Positions 42,504 through 49,962 of a stretch of 64,000 bases of DNA are shown here, one piece after another. Origin of the DNA: Anaerolineae bacterium (GTDB taxonomy: Bacteria; Chloroflexota; Anaerolineae; Promineifilales; Promineifilaceae); assembly GCA_023384415.1 (NCBI GenBank), contig JAHDWJ010000002.1, forward strand, positions 129,563 to 193,562, in the 5' to 3' direction. The notes under the pieces are model-generated. The model worked only from the letters and a program-made list of their open reading frames with translations, did not search any database and was not told where the DNA came from. The position numbers and the translations under genes were made by a program. The first letter of the stretch is position 1, and every line of letters starts with the position of its first letter.

Positions 42504-43138
42504 CTATCCCGCAGACCATTTCTGTCGGACATTCATCTGCCACTGCTCAAAATCCCGTCCCGTCCGGTCATTCATCAGCCGTTCCTGAAGCTCCGCCAGC
42601 GTCGCCCAATCCTCATCTTCAACCCAGGATGGCAGCCAGCCACAAGCCAGGCATAACCCTATGATGTCCGGACGCTCGTAGACTTTGGGAGATTATTAGG
42701 TGAGGCTTGCAAAATTCTGGTGAGCCAGGTCAACTGCTCCGCATCAATCATAAAAATCCCATCAGGATCATCCTCCAGGTTAGCCAGCGGCTCATCATTA
42801 TCCACATCCAAAACACCATGCCACTGCGGGATCAGCTCCGCATACAACGACTTCAGATCATCTTCCTGACCCGGCTTAAACGCCTTGATAGAATCCAGTT
42901 TCCACACCGCTACCCGCTTCCGCCGCATAATAAACGCCCCTGGCACATCAAAAATATCTTCTGGGCAATCAATACGAACTAGCTTTGGGTTTTGATTGGA
43001 CATAGGTCTGGATGGGGCTTGGTCCATAGAATCCCTCCGGTCAAATTGTTCTACCGGCTTCGTGTGGCGCAATTCCTCACCCCCGGGGAACTTGCGATAA
43101 CGATTGGTTGAAGGTTTTACTAGACTTTTATTCATCAT
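42504..43138 (-). CDS. Tail assembly chaperone fusion (gpGT-like) made by -1 frameshift
   Basis: This is the predicted 211-residue product of a -1 ribosomal shift at C-CCA-AAG (42689-42683), which lies in exact X-XXY-YYZ phase with the upstream frame. After the shift the reading continues VYERPDIIGLCLACGWLPSW and EDWATLAELQERLMNDRTG to TAG at 42506-42504. The extension has no start or ribosome binding site of its own. It lies just before the tape measure gene, where lambda-like phages encode gpG and gpGT by exactly this mechanism (lambda uses GGGAAAG). gpGT recruits tail tube protein to the tape measure. Confidence 0.82.
42659..43138 (-). CDS. Tail assembly chaperone (gpG-like), zero-frame product
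   Basis: 159 residues. ATG 43138 follows AAAAGGAAAT. The middle part RIDCPEDIFDVPGAFIMRRKRV, then DDLKSLYAELIPQWHGVLD and IDAEQLTWLTRIL, is acidic and helical as in gpG-like chaperones. The zero frame ends at TAG 42661-42659, 22-30 bases after the slippery heptamer. It prevents premature tail tube polymerisation and hands subunits to the tape measure; assignment is by position and the frameshift layout. Confidence 0.8.
   Translation of the reverse strand: MMNKSLVKPSTNRYRKFPGGEELRHTKPVEQFDRRDSMDQAPSRPMSNQNPKLVRIDCPEDIFDVPGAFIMRRKRVAVWKLDSIKAFKPGQEDDLKSLYAELIPQWHGVLDVDNDEPLANLEDDPDGIFMIDAEQLTWLTRILQASPNNLPKSTSVRTS
42683..42689 (-). other. Slippery heptamer C CCA AAG for -1 frameshift
   Basis: The seven bases, read on the minus strand, satisfy X-XXY-YYZ in the frame of the chaperone gene. 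The -1 frame is open for 59 further codons. Confidence 0.82.
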
Positions 43139-43198
43139 ATTTCCTTTTGGGGAGACTTACCAGAAAAACAACCTGGTAAACCTGCACAGAACATTCAA

Positions 43199-43450
43199 TC
43201 AGAAAGGATGGTCATCCTCATCATCTTCACCTGGTTCATTATAAAACTCGCTGCCCAGAACCACCTTGCTGTCTGGCTGACGATGTTTCCCTAAATCCGC
43301 CATTCCCTGACCCACAATATACGCCACCACAATAGCCACAATTTCGGTCAGGTGAGCTTCCAGCGGGGCTAACTCTGGGACCAGGCTAACCAGAGCCAGC
43401 ACAACCAACCCTACAACCATCACTTGAAACTTTTTAGATCCAAATATCAC
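43199..43450 (-). CDS. Small phage membrane protein (holin-like size and layout)
   Basis: 83 residues. It has two hydrophobic segments, VMVVGLVVLALVSLVPEL and TEIVAIVVAYIVGQGMADL, then a charged tail ending DDEDDHPF. GTG 43450 has an excellent AAAGGAGGT upstream. Size, two helices and a charged C-terminus fit class II holins, but such proteins are diverse, no endolysin lies next to it, and it follows the effector-associated-domain gene immediately. It could instead be the membrane partner of that gene. Confidence 0.6.
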   Translation of the reverse strand: MIFGSKKFQVMVVGLVVLALVSLVPELAPLEAHLTEIVAIVVAYIVGQGMADLGKHRQPDSKVVLGSEFYNEPGEDDEDDHPF

Positions 43451-43471
43451 GTAGAACCTCCTTTAAGGATA

Positions 43472-43947
43472 TTAAACCGGCCAGGGTGCATCCGGCCGGG
43501 CCTCAACACAATGCTGTACCAAAACATCCACCAGCCCCCGGCTATCACAATGTCGCACCAATTCTCGTGACTTGGCCAACGGCGTGTTACCTGCCAGCTC
43601 TTCATGGTTAATTCCCATATCAAAGGCCAGCGTACCAATCTCATCCAATGAAAAAAGATCGCCAATAAGCCGTCGGATGCTGGCTAGACGCTCAGCGTGG
43701 TGATGGTGCCGGCGCCCACCCGCCGTCTGGCTTTTCTGCCAGGCATTGAGTCGGGCAATACTGATGAGAGCCTGGTGAAGTCCCCGCTCCAGCTCATCAA
43801 TTTTTTTTTGTGGGCACTCAGCCGGTCATCATGGTGTGTCTTGTTCAGACCTAACTCCTCCCGCAGGCTGGTCATCTCTTGGGCAAGGTTAGCTACCAGT
43901 TGGTTCAACACGCCGATAGCTTCCAAAATGCGATCTGTATCTTTCAT
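43472..43947 (-). CDS. Coiled-coil protein with effector-associated (death-like) domain, split across two frames by an A9 run
   Basis: Zero frame from ATG 43947 gives 49 residues of coiled coil (MKDTDRILEAIGVLNQL, LAQEMTSLREELG). At A-AAA-AAA (43807-43801, in X-XXY-YYZ phase) a -1 shift continues IDELERGLHQALISIARL, keeping the helix, through a GRRHHHHAERL linker. It then enters IRRLIGDLFSLDEIGTLAF, MGINHEELAGNTPLAKSREL and CDSRGLVDVLVQHC, ending at TAA 43474-43472, 158 residues in total. The unshifted frame stops at 43684 with a random-looking tail. The C-terminal 70 residues match, from memory, EAD7-type effector-associated domains found with STAND ATPases, caspases and TIR effectors in bacterial conflict systems. 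The alternative is a one-base assembly error or phase variation in the A run. Confidence 0.72.
43801..43807 (-). other. Slippery heptamer A AAA AAA inside a 9-A run
   Basis: In the frame of the 43947 start the run reads AAA-AAA-AAA-TTG. The last seven A bases form a canonical -1 slippery site, and the -1 frame is open for 109 codons. Confidence 0.7.
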
Positions 43948-43952
43948 GGTCG

Positions 43953-44408
43953 TTAGCTTTCGTTAATGCGTAATTCACAATCTTGCAACGTCAATGTTTG
44001 CCCGTCGGATACAACCCTATCCGCCCCCAGGTCCCAATAAAAGTAACACTCCCGGCTGCCCTGGGTGGCATTGTCATCCGTCAGCACCGCATAACGCGCC
44101 CCGCTGCCACTGCCAGGCAGGTTCCCCCCACTGGCGGTCCAAACCAAATCCCTAAGTTGAATCAGTGCCCGGTCATTGCCGTCATCTTCAGTCCAGGTGT
44201 CAAAATCAGTAGCCCCTGGTGTTACTTGAATCCCCCCTGCTGTGTACCCATTTCCGGCCGCCACCTCCGTCAATTCCGATTTGGTGTTCAGATCTGGGCC
44301 AGGTGCAACGGCACTGGTGAATAAGGCTACATAAAAATTAGTAGGAATGGTTACGCCTCGCAATCCCCAACCTAACATCTTGTACTTCCCTCTGTTTGTC
44401 CAAGCCAT
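43953..44408 (-). CDS. Phage structural protein, tail region
   Basis: 151 residues beginning MAWTNRGKYKMLGWGLRGV, then TNFYVALFTSAVAPGPDLNT, EVAAGNGYTAGGIQ and QLRDLVWTASGG. This pattern is seen in small phage virion proteins encoded near the tail tube gene. No signal peptide. ATG 44408 follows AGGAGGCCATA and shares one base with the upstream stop. A structural role is inferred from order and composition. Confidence 0.6.
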   Translation of the reverse strand: MAWTNRGKYKMLGWGLRGVTIPTNFYVALFTSAVAPGPDLNTKSELTEVAAGNGYTAGGIQVTPGATDFDTWTEDDGNDRALIQLRDLVWTASGGNLPGSGSGARYAVLTDDNATQGSRECYFYWDLGADRVVSDGQTLTLQDCELRINES

Positions 44409-44728
44409 TATGGCCTCCTATCGGTACAACGAATTTCCCAGTAATATTCCAGGGTGTTGCCCCCTAACAGAAATCGCAAAACTTTATGATAAAGCGCGCC
44501 ATCAGTGAGATTCCCCACCCTGGCCGTCGTGATAAGATTGTCAGTAACGCTGCAATCGCCTGTGGCTACAACCGCCGTCACATCCTCAGACACGCCACGC
44601 CTGGTATCAATCTTCCAGACGGTCAAGACCGGATTACTGGGACTACTGCCAACAGGCGTCACATCCACGACTCGGGCGATCATCTCGTTGGGCCGCTGCT
44701 CCTCAGAAGTGATTAGATTGCTGCTCAT
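44408..44728 (-). CDS. Phage protein of unknown function, beta-rich
   Basis: 106 residues from ATG 44728 (AGGAG 5 bases upstream; ATGA overlap with the previous gene). It has an alternating beta pattern with VTPVGSSPSNPVLTVWKIDT and ALYHKVLRFLLGG-NTLEYYWEIRCTD, like Ig-type or head/tail accessory proteins. Tight packing with neighbours indicates a late structural gene. Confidence 0.6.
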   Translation of the reverse strand: MSSNLITSEEQRPNEMIARVVDVTPVGSSPSNPVLTVWKIDTRRGVSEDVTAVVATGDCSVTDNLITTARVGNLTDGALYHKVLRFLLGGNTLEYYWEIRCTDRRP

Positions 44729-46023
44729 GCCCACTCCTGTAATGTATAGGCAAATAACCGACTGGGCAGTATGGCGGCTAACCGACTATCCGATTGGGCC
44801 ACCGTTGTCAGCCTGGCATCTACGAGCTGATACACAATCAGGCCATCACTGTCTATGAAGACGATGGGATTTATGCTGGCCGCCACCGCCCCAGCCCCGC
44901 CGGGCATTACCACCACACTACCCAACACCAGGCCAGGGTCTACACTAGTCACAACCACCGCGGCCGCGCCAGAACCAACCACCAAACTCCCCAAAACAAC
45001 CGTTGGCCCTTCACCCGAAACTCCCACCGCCGCCGCCCCAGGGGTTATCTGCAAATCCCCCCCGGCCTGCACCGTAGGCTGCCCAACAGCCGCCACCGCC
45101 CCAGCCCCGCCGGGCATTACCACCACACTACCCAACACCAGGCCAGGGTCTACACTAGTCACAACCACCGCGGCCGCGCCAGAACCAACCACCAAACTCC
45201 CCAAAACAACCGTTGGCCCTTCACCCGAAACTCCCACCGCCGCCGCCCCAGGGGTTAAAACCAGGTTGCCCAAAACAACCATTGGCCCACTGCCAGATAC
45301 AGAACTCCCGGCCACAGCCCCTACAACAGCCACACTACCCAACACCAGGCCAGGATTAACCGCGGCCGCAATCACCACCGCCAGGCCCGGCCCAATAGCC
45401 AGACTCCCCAAACCAACAAGTGGGTCTAATGTTCCTGCCACCACCACCGCCGCCGCCGGCGTAACCAAAACCCCCCCAGTCACACTATATTCAAGATCCA
45501 ACCTGGCCGCGCCAGACGAAGAGCCATCTACCTGCCAGAATCCATTCCACTCCTCACTGTCAGACAATCCCTCATCATCAATCAGAAACGTCAACGCATT
45601 GCCCGCAGACCAGCCAGGCCGATCAACAATCTCCTGAACAAGGCTAGTCACATCAAATGGAAAATCCTGATCCAGAACATTGACCGACAAATCCCCCGTA
45701 GAAACACTGGCTGTCGTTTTTGTCCGACCCCGGATATTGTCTGTCGTGGCGGCCAAAACGGCGGAATTGTCGGCTGCCTCACCATAAATAACCGCCTCAA
45801 CAACCCCCGCCGTCCAATCCTCAAAGCCCACAATCGTCAACGTTGCCGAAATAATAGTGGCCTCAGAAGGAACATCTGGAACAATAAACGACACCGCTGA
45901 AATAACCGAATATCCAGTGTAATTGCCAATCGCAAAATAATCTTCCGTGATATTTGGAAGACCACTGCCGGGTTGAAACCCATCCCGATTACTGGCAGAT
46001 ACCTGAAGATTAAGGGTTGGCAT
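44725..46023 (-). CDS. Repeat-containing phage surface protein with N-terminal DNRLRE-like beta domain
   Basis: 432 residues. Residues 1-190 look like a DNRLRE/jelly-roll beta domain (TIISATLTIVGF, FDVTSLVQEIVDRPGW, ALTFLIDDEG, GAARLDLEY). Residues about 190-385 are nearly all Ala, Val, Gly, Pro, Leu and Ser in repeats of 35 residues of the type VLGSLVV-GAAAV. Two of these blocks are identical at DNA level over 169 bases (44879-45047 and 45089-45257). Such low-complexity beta repeats suggest a rod or collagen-like shaft. The gene lies directly after the tail tube gene, so a tail-surface or host-binding role is possible. No known family for the repeats was recognised. Confidence 0.62.
   Translation of the reverse strand: MPTLNLQVSASNRDGFQPGSGLPNITEDYFAIGNYTGYSVISAVSFIVPDVPSEATIISATLTIVGFEDWTAGVVEAVIYGEAADNSAVLAATTDNIRGRTKTTASVSTGDLSVNVLDQDFPFDVTSLVQEIVDRPGWSAGNALTFLIDDEGLSDSEEWNGFWQVDGSSSGAARLDLEYSVTGGVLVTPAAAVVVAGTLDPLVGLGSLAIGPGLAVVIAAAVNPGLVLGSVAVVGAVAGSSVSGSGPMVVLGNLVLTPGAAAVGVSGEGPTVVLGSLVVGSGAAAVVVTSVDPGLVLGSVVVMPGGAGAVAAVGQPTVQAGGDLQITPGAAAVGVSGEGPTVVLGSLVVGSGAAAVVVTSVDPGLVLGSVVVMPGGAGAVAASINPIVFIDSDGLIVYQLVDARLTTVAQSDSRLAAILPSRLFAYTLQEWA
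44879..45047. repeat. 169-bp direct repeat, copy 1
   Basis: Identical by eye to 45089-45257 at a spacing of 210 bases (70 codons). It lies inside the repeat protein gene and includes one GCGGCCGC. Confidence 0.85.
45089..45257. repeat. 169-bp direct repeat, copy 2
   Basis: Second copy, separated from the first by 41 bases. The identity suggests recent duplication or ongoing recombination. Confidence 0.85.
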
Positions 46024-46045
46024 TTACGTCCTCACCGACCGCCCA

Positions 46046-47020
46046 CTAAATAGCAGCCACATCATTAATCAGTGTGGCTTGCCAGTCATACCCCAACGTC
46101 GGATCATAAATAGAGTGCCCCATCAACGACACCTTGCGCGTAGGGCCATCTTCCGGCCACTCATAGGTCTCAAATTTAGTACAGAAATTCCAGGTCAGCG
46201 CAAGGGGGCTAGGCCCCGTGAACTTAAGCTGCCCAAACCGATTCGCATTAACCTGGTACTTCCCACTAAATTCACTGTACGTGGTTGCATCAAACAGGAG
46301 CGTCACCATAAACACCACATCACGTTCCCCCCGCCGGGCAGCCCCGTAATGCCCTGCATCCCCCCCAAAGTAGAGAGGTGCCTGGCCGTTATCCCCTTCG
46401 ATGCTGAACTCCATCAACGTACCTATTTCCGTGGTCCCAATCCCCCCGGCTGCATCATCCAGGTAAAATTGCACCTGCTTAAAGGCCGCGTATGTCCCCC
46501 GCAAGTCACGATCAGTCAACGCCGGCGTCATGGTATGCCCTGGTGTAACCCTGCTGGCCAGCCAATCCAGACTCATCTCTACCAGCGTGGGCTTACTGCC
46601 CCCCTTGCCTTGAATCTTCCACTTACTCACCAGGCCATCAGAAATTCGGAACGCCCCCACATTATCCGCCACTTCAAACGTCACCGGCTTCAAATCATCG
46701 CTGGTAGCCATCCCATTATAAACCCGGGTATACGGCCCCGCGCCGGTGGGTGTCACCCCACCTTTGAGAAACGTTTCCCCCCACCAGGCCAGGTCACTAT
46801 AATTCAACACCCCCTTAATCTGGAACTTATCAACCTGAACATGCGTCTCCGCCGCGTCATAATTCTTGGCAAAACTGGTCCGGCTCTGGAGAATCAGCTC
46901 CTTCACCCGCTTCTCCGCAGGAATAGGCCCAGCCTCATAAATCTTGCGCGTGGCCGCCACCGGCGTTCCAATCGCCGCCTGCAGCCCTGCCTGCCAAAAC
47001 GTTGTTGCTACATTACTCAT
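46046..47020 (-). CDS. Major tail tube protein
   Basis: 324 residues. The opening SNVATTFWQAGLQAAIGTPV (start site motif of tail tube proteins that begin with a T/A-x-G-W-like strand) is followed by a beta-rich body with VDKFQIKGVLNYSDLAWW, GPYTRVYNG, LKPVTFEV and a typical late segment ALTWNFCTKFETYEWPED. Tail tube hexamers stack on the tape measure. It is preceded by head-tail completion genes and followed at a distance by the chaperone and tape measure, as in siphoviruses. ATG 47020 follows AAGGAAGGTGGCGA and overlaps the upstream stop (ATGA). Confidence 0.8.
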   Translation of the reverse strand: MSNVATTFWQAGLQAAIGTPVAATRKIYEAGPIPAEKRVKELILQSRTSFAKNYDAAETHVQVDKFQIKGVLNYSDLAWWGETFLKGGVTPTGAGPYTRVYNGMATSDDLKPVTFEVADNVGAFRISDGLVSKWKIQGKGGSKPTLVEMSLDWLASRVTPGHTMTPALTDRDLRGTYAAFKQVQFYLDDAAGGIGTTEIGTLMEFSIEGDNGQAPLYFGGDAGHYGAARRGERDVVFMVTLLFDATTYSEFSGKYQVNANRFGQLKFTGPSPLALTWNFCTKFETYEWPEDGPTRKVSLMGHSIYDPTLGYDWQATLINDVAAI

Positions 47021-47223
47021 TCGCCACCTTCCTTGTTATTGATTCGATACAAGCCACTGCTTATTGCCGCCTCAAGCTGCTTCACATCCAGGCCCTGGCA
47101 CTCCTCCCCGCTCAAATCTCGCGCCGGAATGCCCGTCAGATGTCCGCCTGTAGCAACAAACACCAGCCCATAACGTCGTGCCTGCTCCTGAGGAGATATT
47201 AAAACCTTACGTGCGCTGCTCAT
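47017..47223 (-). CDS. Small phage protein before the tail tube gene
   Basis: 68 residues from ATG 47223 (MSSARKVLISPQEQARRYGL), chosen because GGAG is 7 bases upstream; the longer frame to 47301 is an antisense-free extension into the previous gene. It contains VFVATGGHLTGIPARDLSGEE. No known family; the tight ATGA coupling suggests a head-tail joining or tail accessory role. Confidence 0.6.
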   Translation of the reverse strand: MSSARKVLISPQEQARRYGLVFVATGGHLTGIPARDLSGEECQGLDVKQLEAAISSGLYRINNKEGGE

Positions 47224-47239
47224 ATCACTGCTCCTGCTC

Positions 47240-47662
47240 TTAGCCGCTGATATTGCCCCGGGCCATGAGCGACAATTCCTCAAACCGATAATGCACCCCA
47301 TCTACCAAAGCAAAAAACGGGCGTGTCCGTCCCTCAACCTCCAACGCCGTATACGTCACCCCCGTCACATTATCTCGAATCGCCTGCATAACCGCCGTCC
47401 ACACCTCATCCAGGGCATCCTCAGCCGCAGCTTCACCATATGCCTGGCGGTTAATACACAACGTCAGAACAAAATAAAAATCAAATTGATTAGAGGCGGC
47501 CGCCAACATCTCAGGCGCAACCCCATCATCATGCAAATAAACCAACGGGCTAACCCCATCCAGAGAAAGTGGCGGGTACGGCAAATTAACCGCAATGGCC
47601 GTTATCCCCTCAAACAACGCCGAAACCTCCAGCCTCACATCCTTACGATTCGTCAACGCCAT
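47240..47662 (-). CDS. Tail terminator-like / tail completion protein
   Basis: 140 residues. MALTNRKDVRLEVSALFEGI, then DFYFVLTLCINR, EDALDEVWTAVMQAIRDNV and ALVDGVHYRFEELSLMARG are the alpha/beta pattern of tail terminator (gpU-like/Gp12-like) proteins located between gp10-like and tail tube genes. Start shares bases with the previous stop. The assignment is by order and pattern. Confidence 0.6.
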   Translation of the reverse strand: MALTNRKDVRLEVSALFEGITAIAVNLPYPPLSLDGVSPLVYLHDDGVAPEMLAAASNQFDFYFVLTLCINRQAYGEAAAEDALDEVWTAVMQAIRDNVTGVTYTALEVEGRTRPFFALVDGVHYRFEELSLMARGNISG

Positions 47663-48033
47663 TAGCCAGCCCTCTCCACACGTAAATTAACCTCATCTCC
47701 AAACAGCCTGACCACATTCGGCCCTTCCACATTCCGGGCATGGTCAAAAAATGGCCGTTGATGTTTGTCATCACGAACATAGGGAGAGTAAACCACGTTT
47801 GTCCCCAGAACCCCTTCCACACCATTCCCTACCCGCTTCACCTCAGCGTGGACACTGTTCTTTGTTCGCCCCGTATCCACCTCAATATGACCAGAGACAA
47901 ACCGCTGCATCTGCACCACAGCCAGCGACATGATCCCCATCATCCCGCTGCCCGTCACCCCAGCTTGCACCGCCGCCAAAGCCTGGGCCGTCCGGTTAGC
48001 ATCTCGCAGCGTTTCTTCAGAAAAGACAATCAC
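47662..48033 (-). CDS. HK97 gp10-like head-tail protein
   Basis: 123 residues from GTG 48033, which overlaps the previous stop (GTGA) and has GGAG 9 bases upstream; the frame is open to 48090 but that part lies in the previous gene. It has the gp10 pattern: helical N-terminus with AALAAV-like segments, HIEVDTGRTKNSVHAEV, GTNVVYSPYVRDDKHQRPFF and FGDEVNLRVER. gp10-like proteins act at the head-tail joint. Confidence 0.72.
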   Translation of the reverse strand: MIVFSEETLRDANRTAQALAAVQAGVTGSGMMGIMSLAVVQMQRFVSGHIEVDTGRTKNSVHAEVKRVGNGVEGVLGTNVVYSPYVRDDKHQRPFFDHARNVEGPNVVRLFGDEVNLRVERAG

Positions 48034-48371
48034 CGCTTCTTCTCCGTGAGCAAAAGCTCCAAAAATGACCCGCCATCCGGTCTCACCCACTCTTTAACCA
48101 TCTTCACCGGATATTCAATCTCCCCAATAATCAGCAAATCCCCCTCACAAATATCCGGGAGACGGTTCTGGTCATCAGCAAAGGCATAAGTCATCTTCCC
48201 TTCACGCGCACTTTTCAGCTGCGCCTCCTCCACCAACTCGGCTCCAACAGGCAAAAGAGGCACAATCTGAACCTGGGCCAGGTGGGGCAGGGGGCTGCCC
48301 ACCTTGCCCCCAGATAAGGCCGGTGGCCGTTTGCTGCTGGCAATCATACCCGCCAGATTAGAAGCACTCAT
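48030..48371 (-). CDS. Head-tail connector / head closure-like protein
   Basis: 113 residues. Central part QIVPLLPVGAELVEEAQLKS and DDQNRLPDICEGDLLIIGEIEYPVK has the small beta-barrel look of head closure (SPP1 gp16-like) proteins. It starts within the last codons of the preceding connector gene (ATGA overlap) and ends overlapping the gp10-like gene. Function inferred from order. Confidence 0.6.
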   Translation of the reverse strand: MSASNLAGMIASSKRPPALSGGKVGSPLPHLAQVQIVPLLPVGAELVEEAQLKSAREGKMTYAFADDQNRLPDICEGDLLIIGEIEYPVKMVKEWVRPDGGSFLELLLTEKKR

Positions 48372-49186
48372 AGCTTATTCTCGTGAAACAGCCGCCTTGT
48401 CTTAACATTACGGCCAACAGTGCTAGACCGGCCCCCCACGGCCGCGCCGGTCAAAGCCAACAGTGAGGCATTGATCTGATTCACATACTCTGTTCGTGGC
48501 CCCAGGGCATAATTGGTCTGCGTCATCCAAAAACGCTGCAACCGTTTCAGCATAGATAGCTCAATCTGGTCCAAACAAGCCGTCACCAGACCCTCATCCA
48601 GATACCGCACATCCACCCGGCCTGCCCGGTCAACCGCCCCTACAGCCCGAAGACCCTCATCAACGGCAGCACTGTAAGCTCCTTCCTGGTTTTGCTCCAC
48701 ACCATCAGTTGAAAATCCAGCCCTTACCGCCACTGCCCCCAGCCGCTCCGCCACGTCTGTCGCCAGCTCCAGCCTCGTCTTGGCCACCCAGGCCACACTC
48801 ACATCATCCAAATACACCGCCGTATCATCGTGCCCCAGTGACAGAACATAATCTCCCCAGGGCAGCCCTACCCGCTGCGCTGCCAATGTCCAATCGGTAC
48901 CCACAGGCACGGCCCACAGGAAGATGACCCCGCTGCTGTTACCAATACTCAACGTAATAGAGCCAGCCGTGGCGGCCGCCTTAACCGCCACCTCCACCAT
49001 ATACGCCCGACCCAATCCCAGGCTGAACGGCTGGCTAATCATTGATCCTGGTGAGGGTAGAGAAACAGCCCCCAACTCCCTGTACCCCTCATCAGGCACA
49101 AAGGCGGCCGCCCCCTCTACCCCCCACCGGGTCAAGTCACGGGCAAAATCAGCGTTATACAAACGGTTTGGATGACCCATACTCAT
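48368..49186 (-). CDS. Head-tail connector fused to an N-terminal carbohydrate-binding-like domain
   Basis: 272 residues. Residues 1-135 resemble a CBM4/9-type jelly roll: NADFARDLTRWGVEG at the start, SPGSMISQPFSLGLGRAYMVEV, WTLAAQRVGLPWGDYVLSLG and AVYLDDVSV at the end. Residues 136-272 (TRLELATDVAERLGAVAV, LVTACLDQIELSMLKRLQRFW, NYALGPRTEYVNQIN) look like an adaptor that follows the coat gene in siphoviruses. The combination would place a glycan-binding module near the head-tail joint. The ribosome binding site is weak. Confidence 0.6.
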   Translation of the reverse strand: MSMGHPNRLYNADFARDLTRWGVEGAAAFVPDEGYRELGAVSLPSPGSMISQPFSLGLGRAYMVEVAVKAAATAGSITLSIGNSSGVIFLWAVPVGTDWTLAAQRVGLPWGDYVLSLGHDDTAVYLDDVSVAWVAKTRLELATDVAERLGAVAVRAGFSTDGVEQNQEGAYSAAVDEGLRAVGAVDRAGRVDVRYLDEGLVTACLDQIELSMLKRLQRFWMTQTNYALGPRTEYVNQINASLLALTGAAVGGRSSTVGRNVKTRRLFHENKL

Positions 49187-49188
49187 AA

Positions 49189-49572
49189 TTAAGCAAACGT
49201 GATAGGCCCACTCACAGCCAGCTTGCCATCAGGCATAACCAACACCAAATAAAATGTCGGTGTACCCGTATCCGTAATCACAACATCAATGTCACCATCA
49301 GCTTCACTGATAGCCATGCCCGAAACATTGTTCGTCCACTCAATCAGCACCCCATCCGTACCAATGGCAATCCCCCCAGATGGGGCAGAGGCAACCACAT
49401 CACCATTAGCATTACTAGACAAATACCAATGCACAGCGGCCCGTTCCCCTAACTCATTGCCATTTTCCCGGTCCTTTAGTTGAATAGAAACCGGAATCGC
49501 ATTGGCCGTTTCGGTACCAATACTGAATCGAGCATCCAACTTCAATATCCGTTGATTTGCGAATTTAGACAT
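49189..49572 (-). CDS. Ig-like phage virion protein, possible head decoration
   Basis: 127 residues with an Ig-like beta pattern (RFSIGTETANAIPVSIQLKD, WYLSSNANGDVVASAPSGG, DIDVVITDTGTPTFYLVLVMPDG). It lies two genes after the major coat gene, where decoration proteins are common. ATG 49572 follows GAGGTGAGCA and overlaps the upstream stop by 8 bases. Confidence 0.6.
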   Translation of the reverse strand: MSKFANQRILKLDARFSIGTETANAIPVSIQLKDRENGNELGERAAVHWYLSSNANGDVVASAPSGGIAIGTDGVLIEWTNNVSGMAISEADGDIDVVITDTGTPTFYLVLVMPDGKLAVSGPITFA

Positions 49573-49819
49573 TGCTCACCTCATCCTCATCGTCAAACTC
49601 AACTTCGATGGCCGCTGGTATCGCCTTAAACGGTGTACAAATTGGCGCATCAAACCGCTGCTCACCCTTAGCCGCATTCAATTTATTCACCTCTGCCTGA
49701 GTCGCTGATCGGAAACCCACCTTCCTCAACAATGTCTCCGCATGGTCCAGGGTCACTTCATGGATAGCCCCAGCAGGGTTGACAATAAAATAACGTTTCA
49801 CTGTATTCTTCTTTGACAT
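49565..49819 (-). CDS. Small phage protein after the coat gene
   Basis: 84 residues beginning MSKKNTVKRYFIVNPAGAIH, with HAETLLRKVGFRSATQAEV and an acidic end (EVEFDDEDE). ATG follows AAGGAAAGG. Similar short basic/acidic proteins follow coat genes in many siphoviruses, without assigned function. Confidence 0.6.
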   Translation of the reverse strand: MSKKNTVKRYFIVNPAGAIHEVTLDHAETLLRKVGFRSATQAEVNKLNAAKGEQRFDAPICTPFKAIPAAIEVEFDDEDEVSNV

Positions 49820-49962
49820 AGCAACCTTTCCTTAGTTCAACAGACACACCCCGTTAGGCACCATATTTAAGGTTACACAACCTTAGTCGCCCGTTTACGG
49901 TCCAGGTGGGGTTTTGCGCCTGCCTAGTGTCTGTGTTTGAACTCACCATTTCAGCCTACAGC

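Noticed and set aside
43447..43665. 72-codon minus frame overlapping the EAD region
   Set aside because: Its Trp-rich sequence is the shadow of the EAD frame, which has the coherent protein pattern.
44855..45260. Possible CRISPR array
   Set aside because: The long direct repeats are 169 bases with a 41-base spacer and encode protein repeats. There are no short regular repeats, unique spacers or cas genes in the window.
46079..47173. Long plus-strand frames opposite late phage genes (for example 46079-47173, 49906-50829, 54556-55236, 56159-57103, 44855-45637)
   Set aside because: They are antisense to well-supported structural genes, have no ribosome binding sites, and arise because the minus-strand genes rarely use codons that would be stops in the antisense frame.
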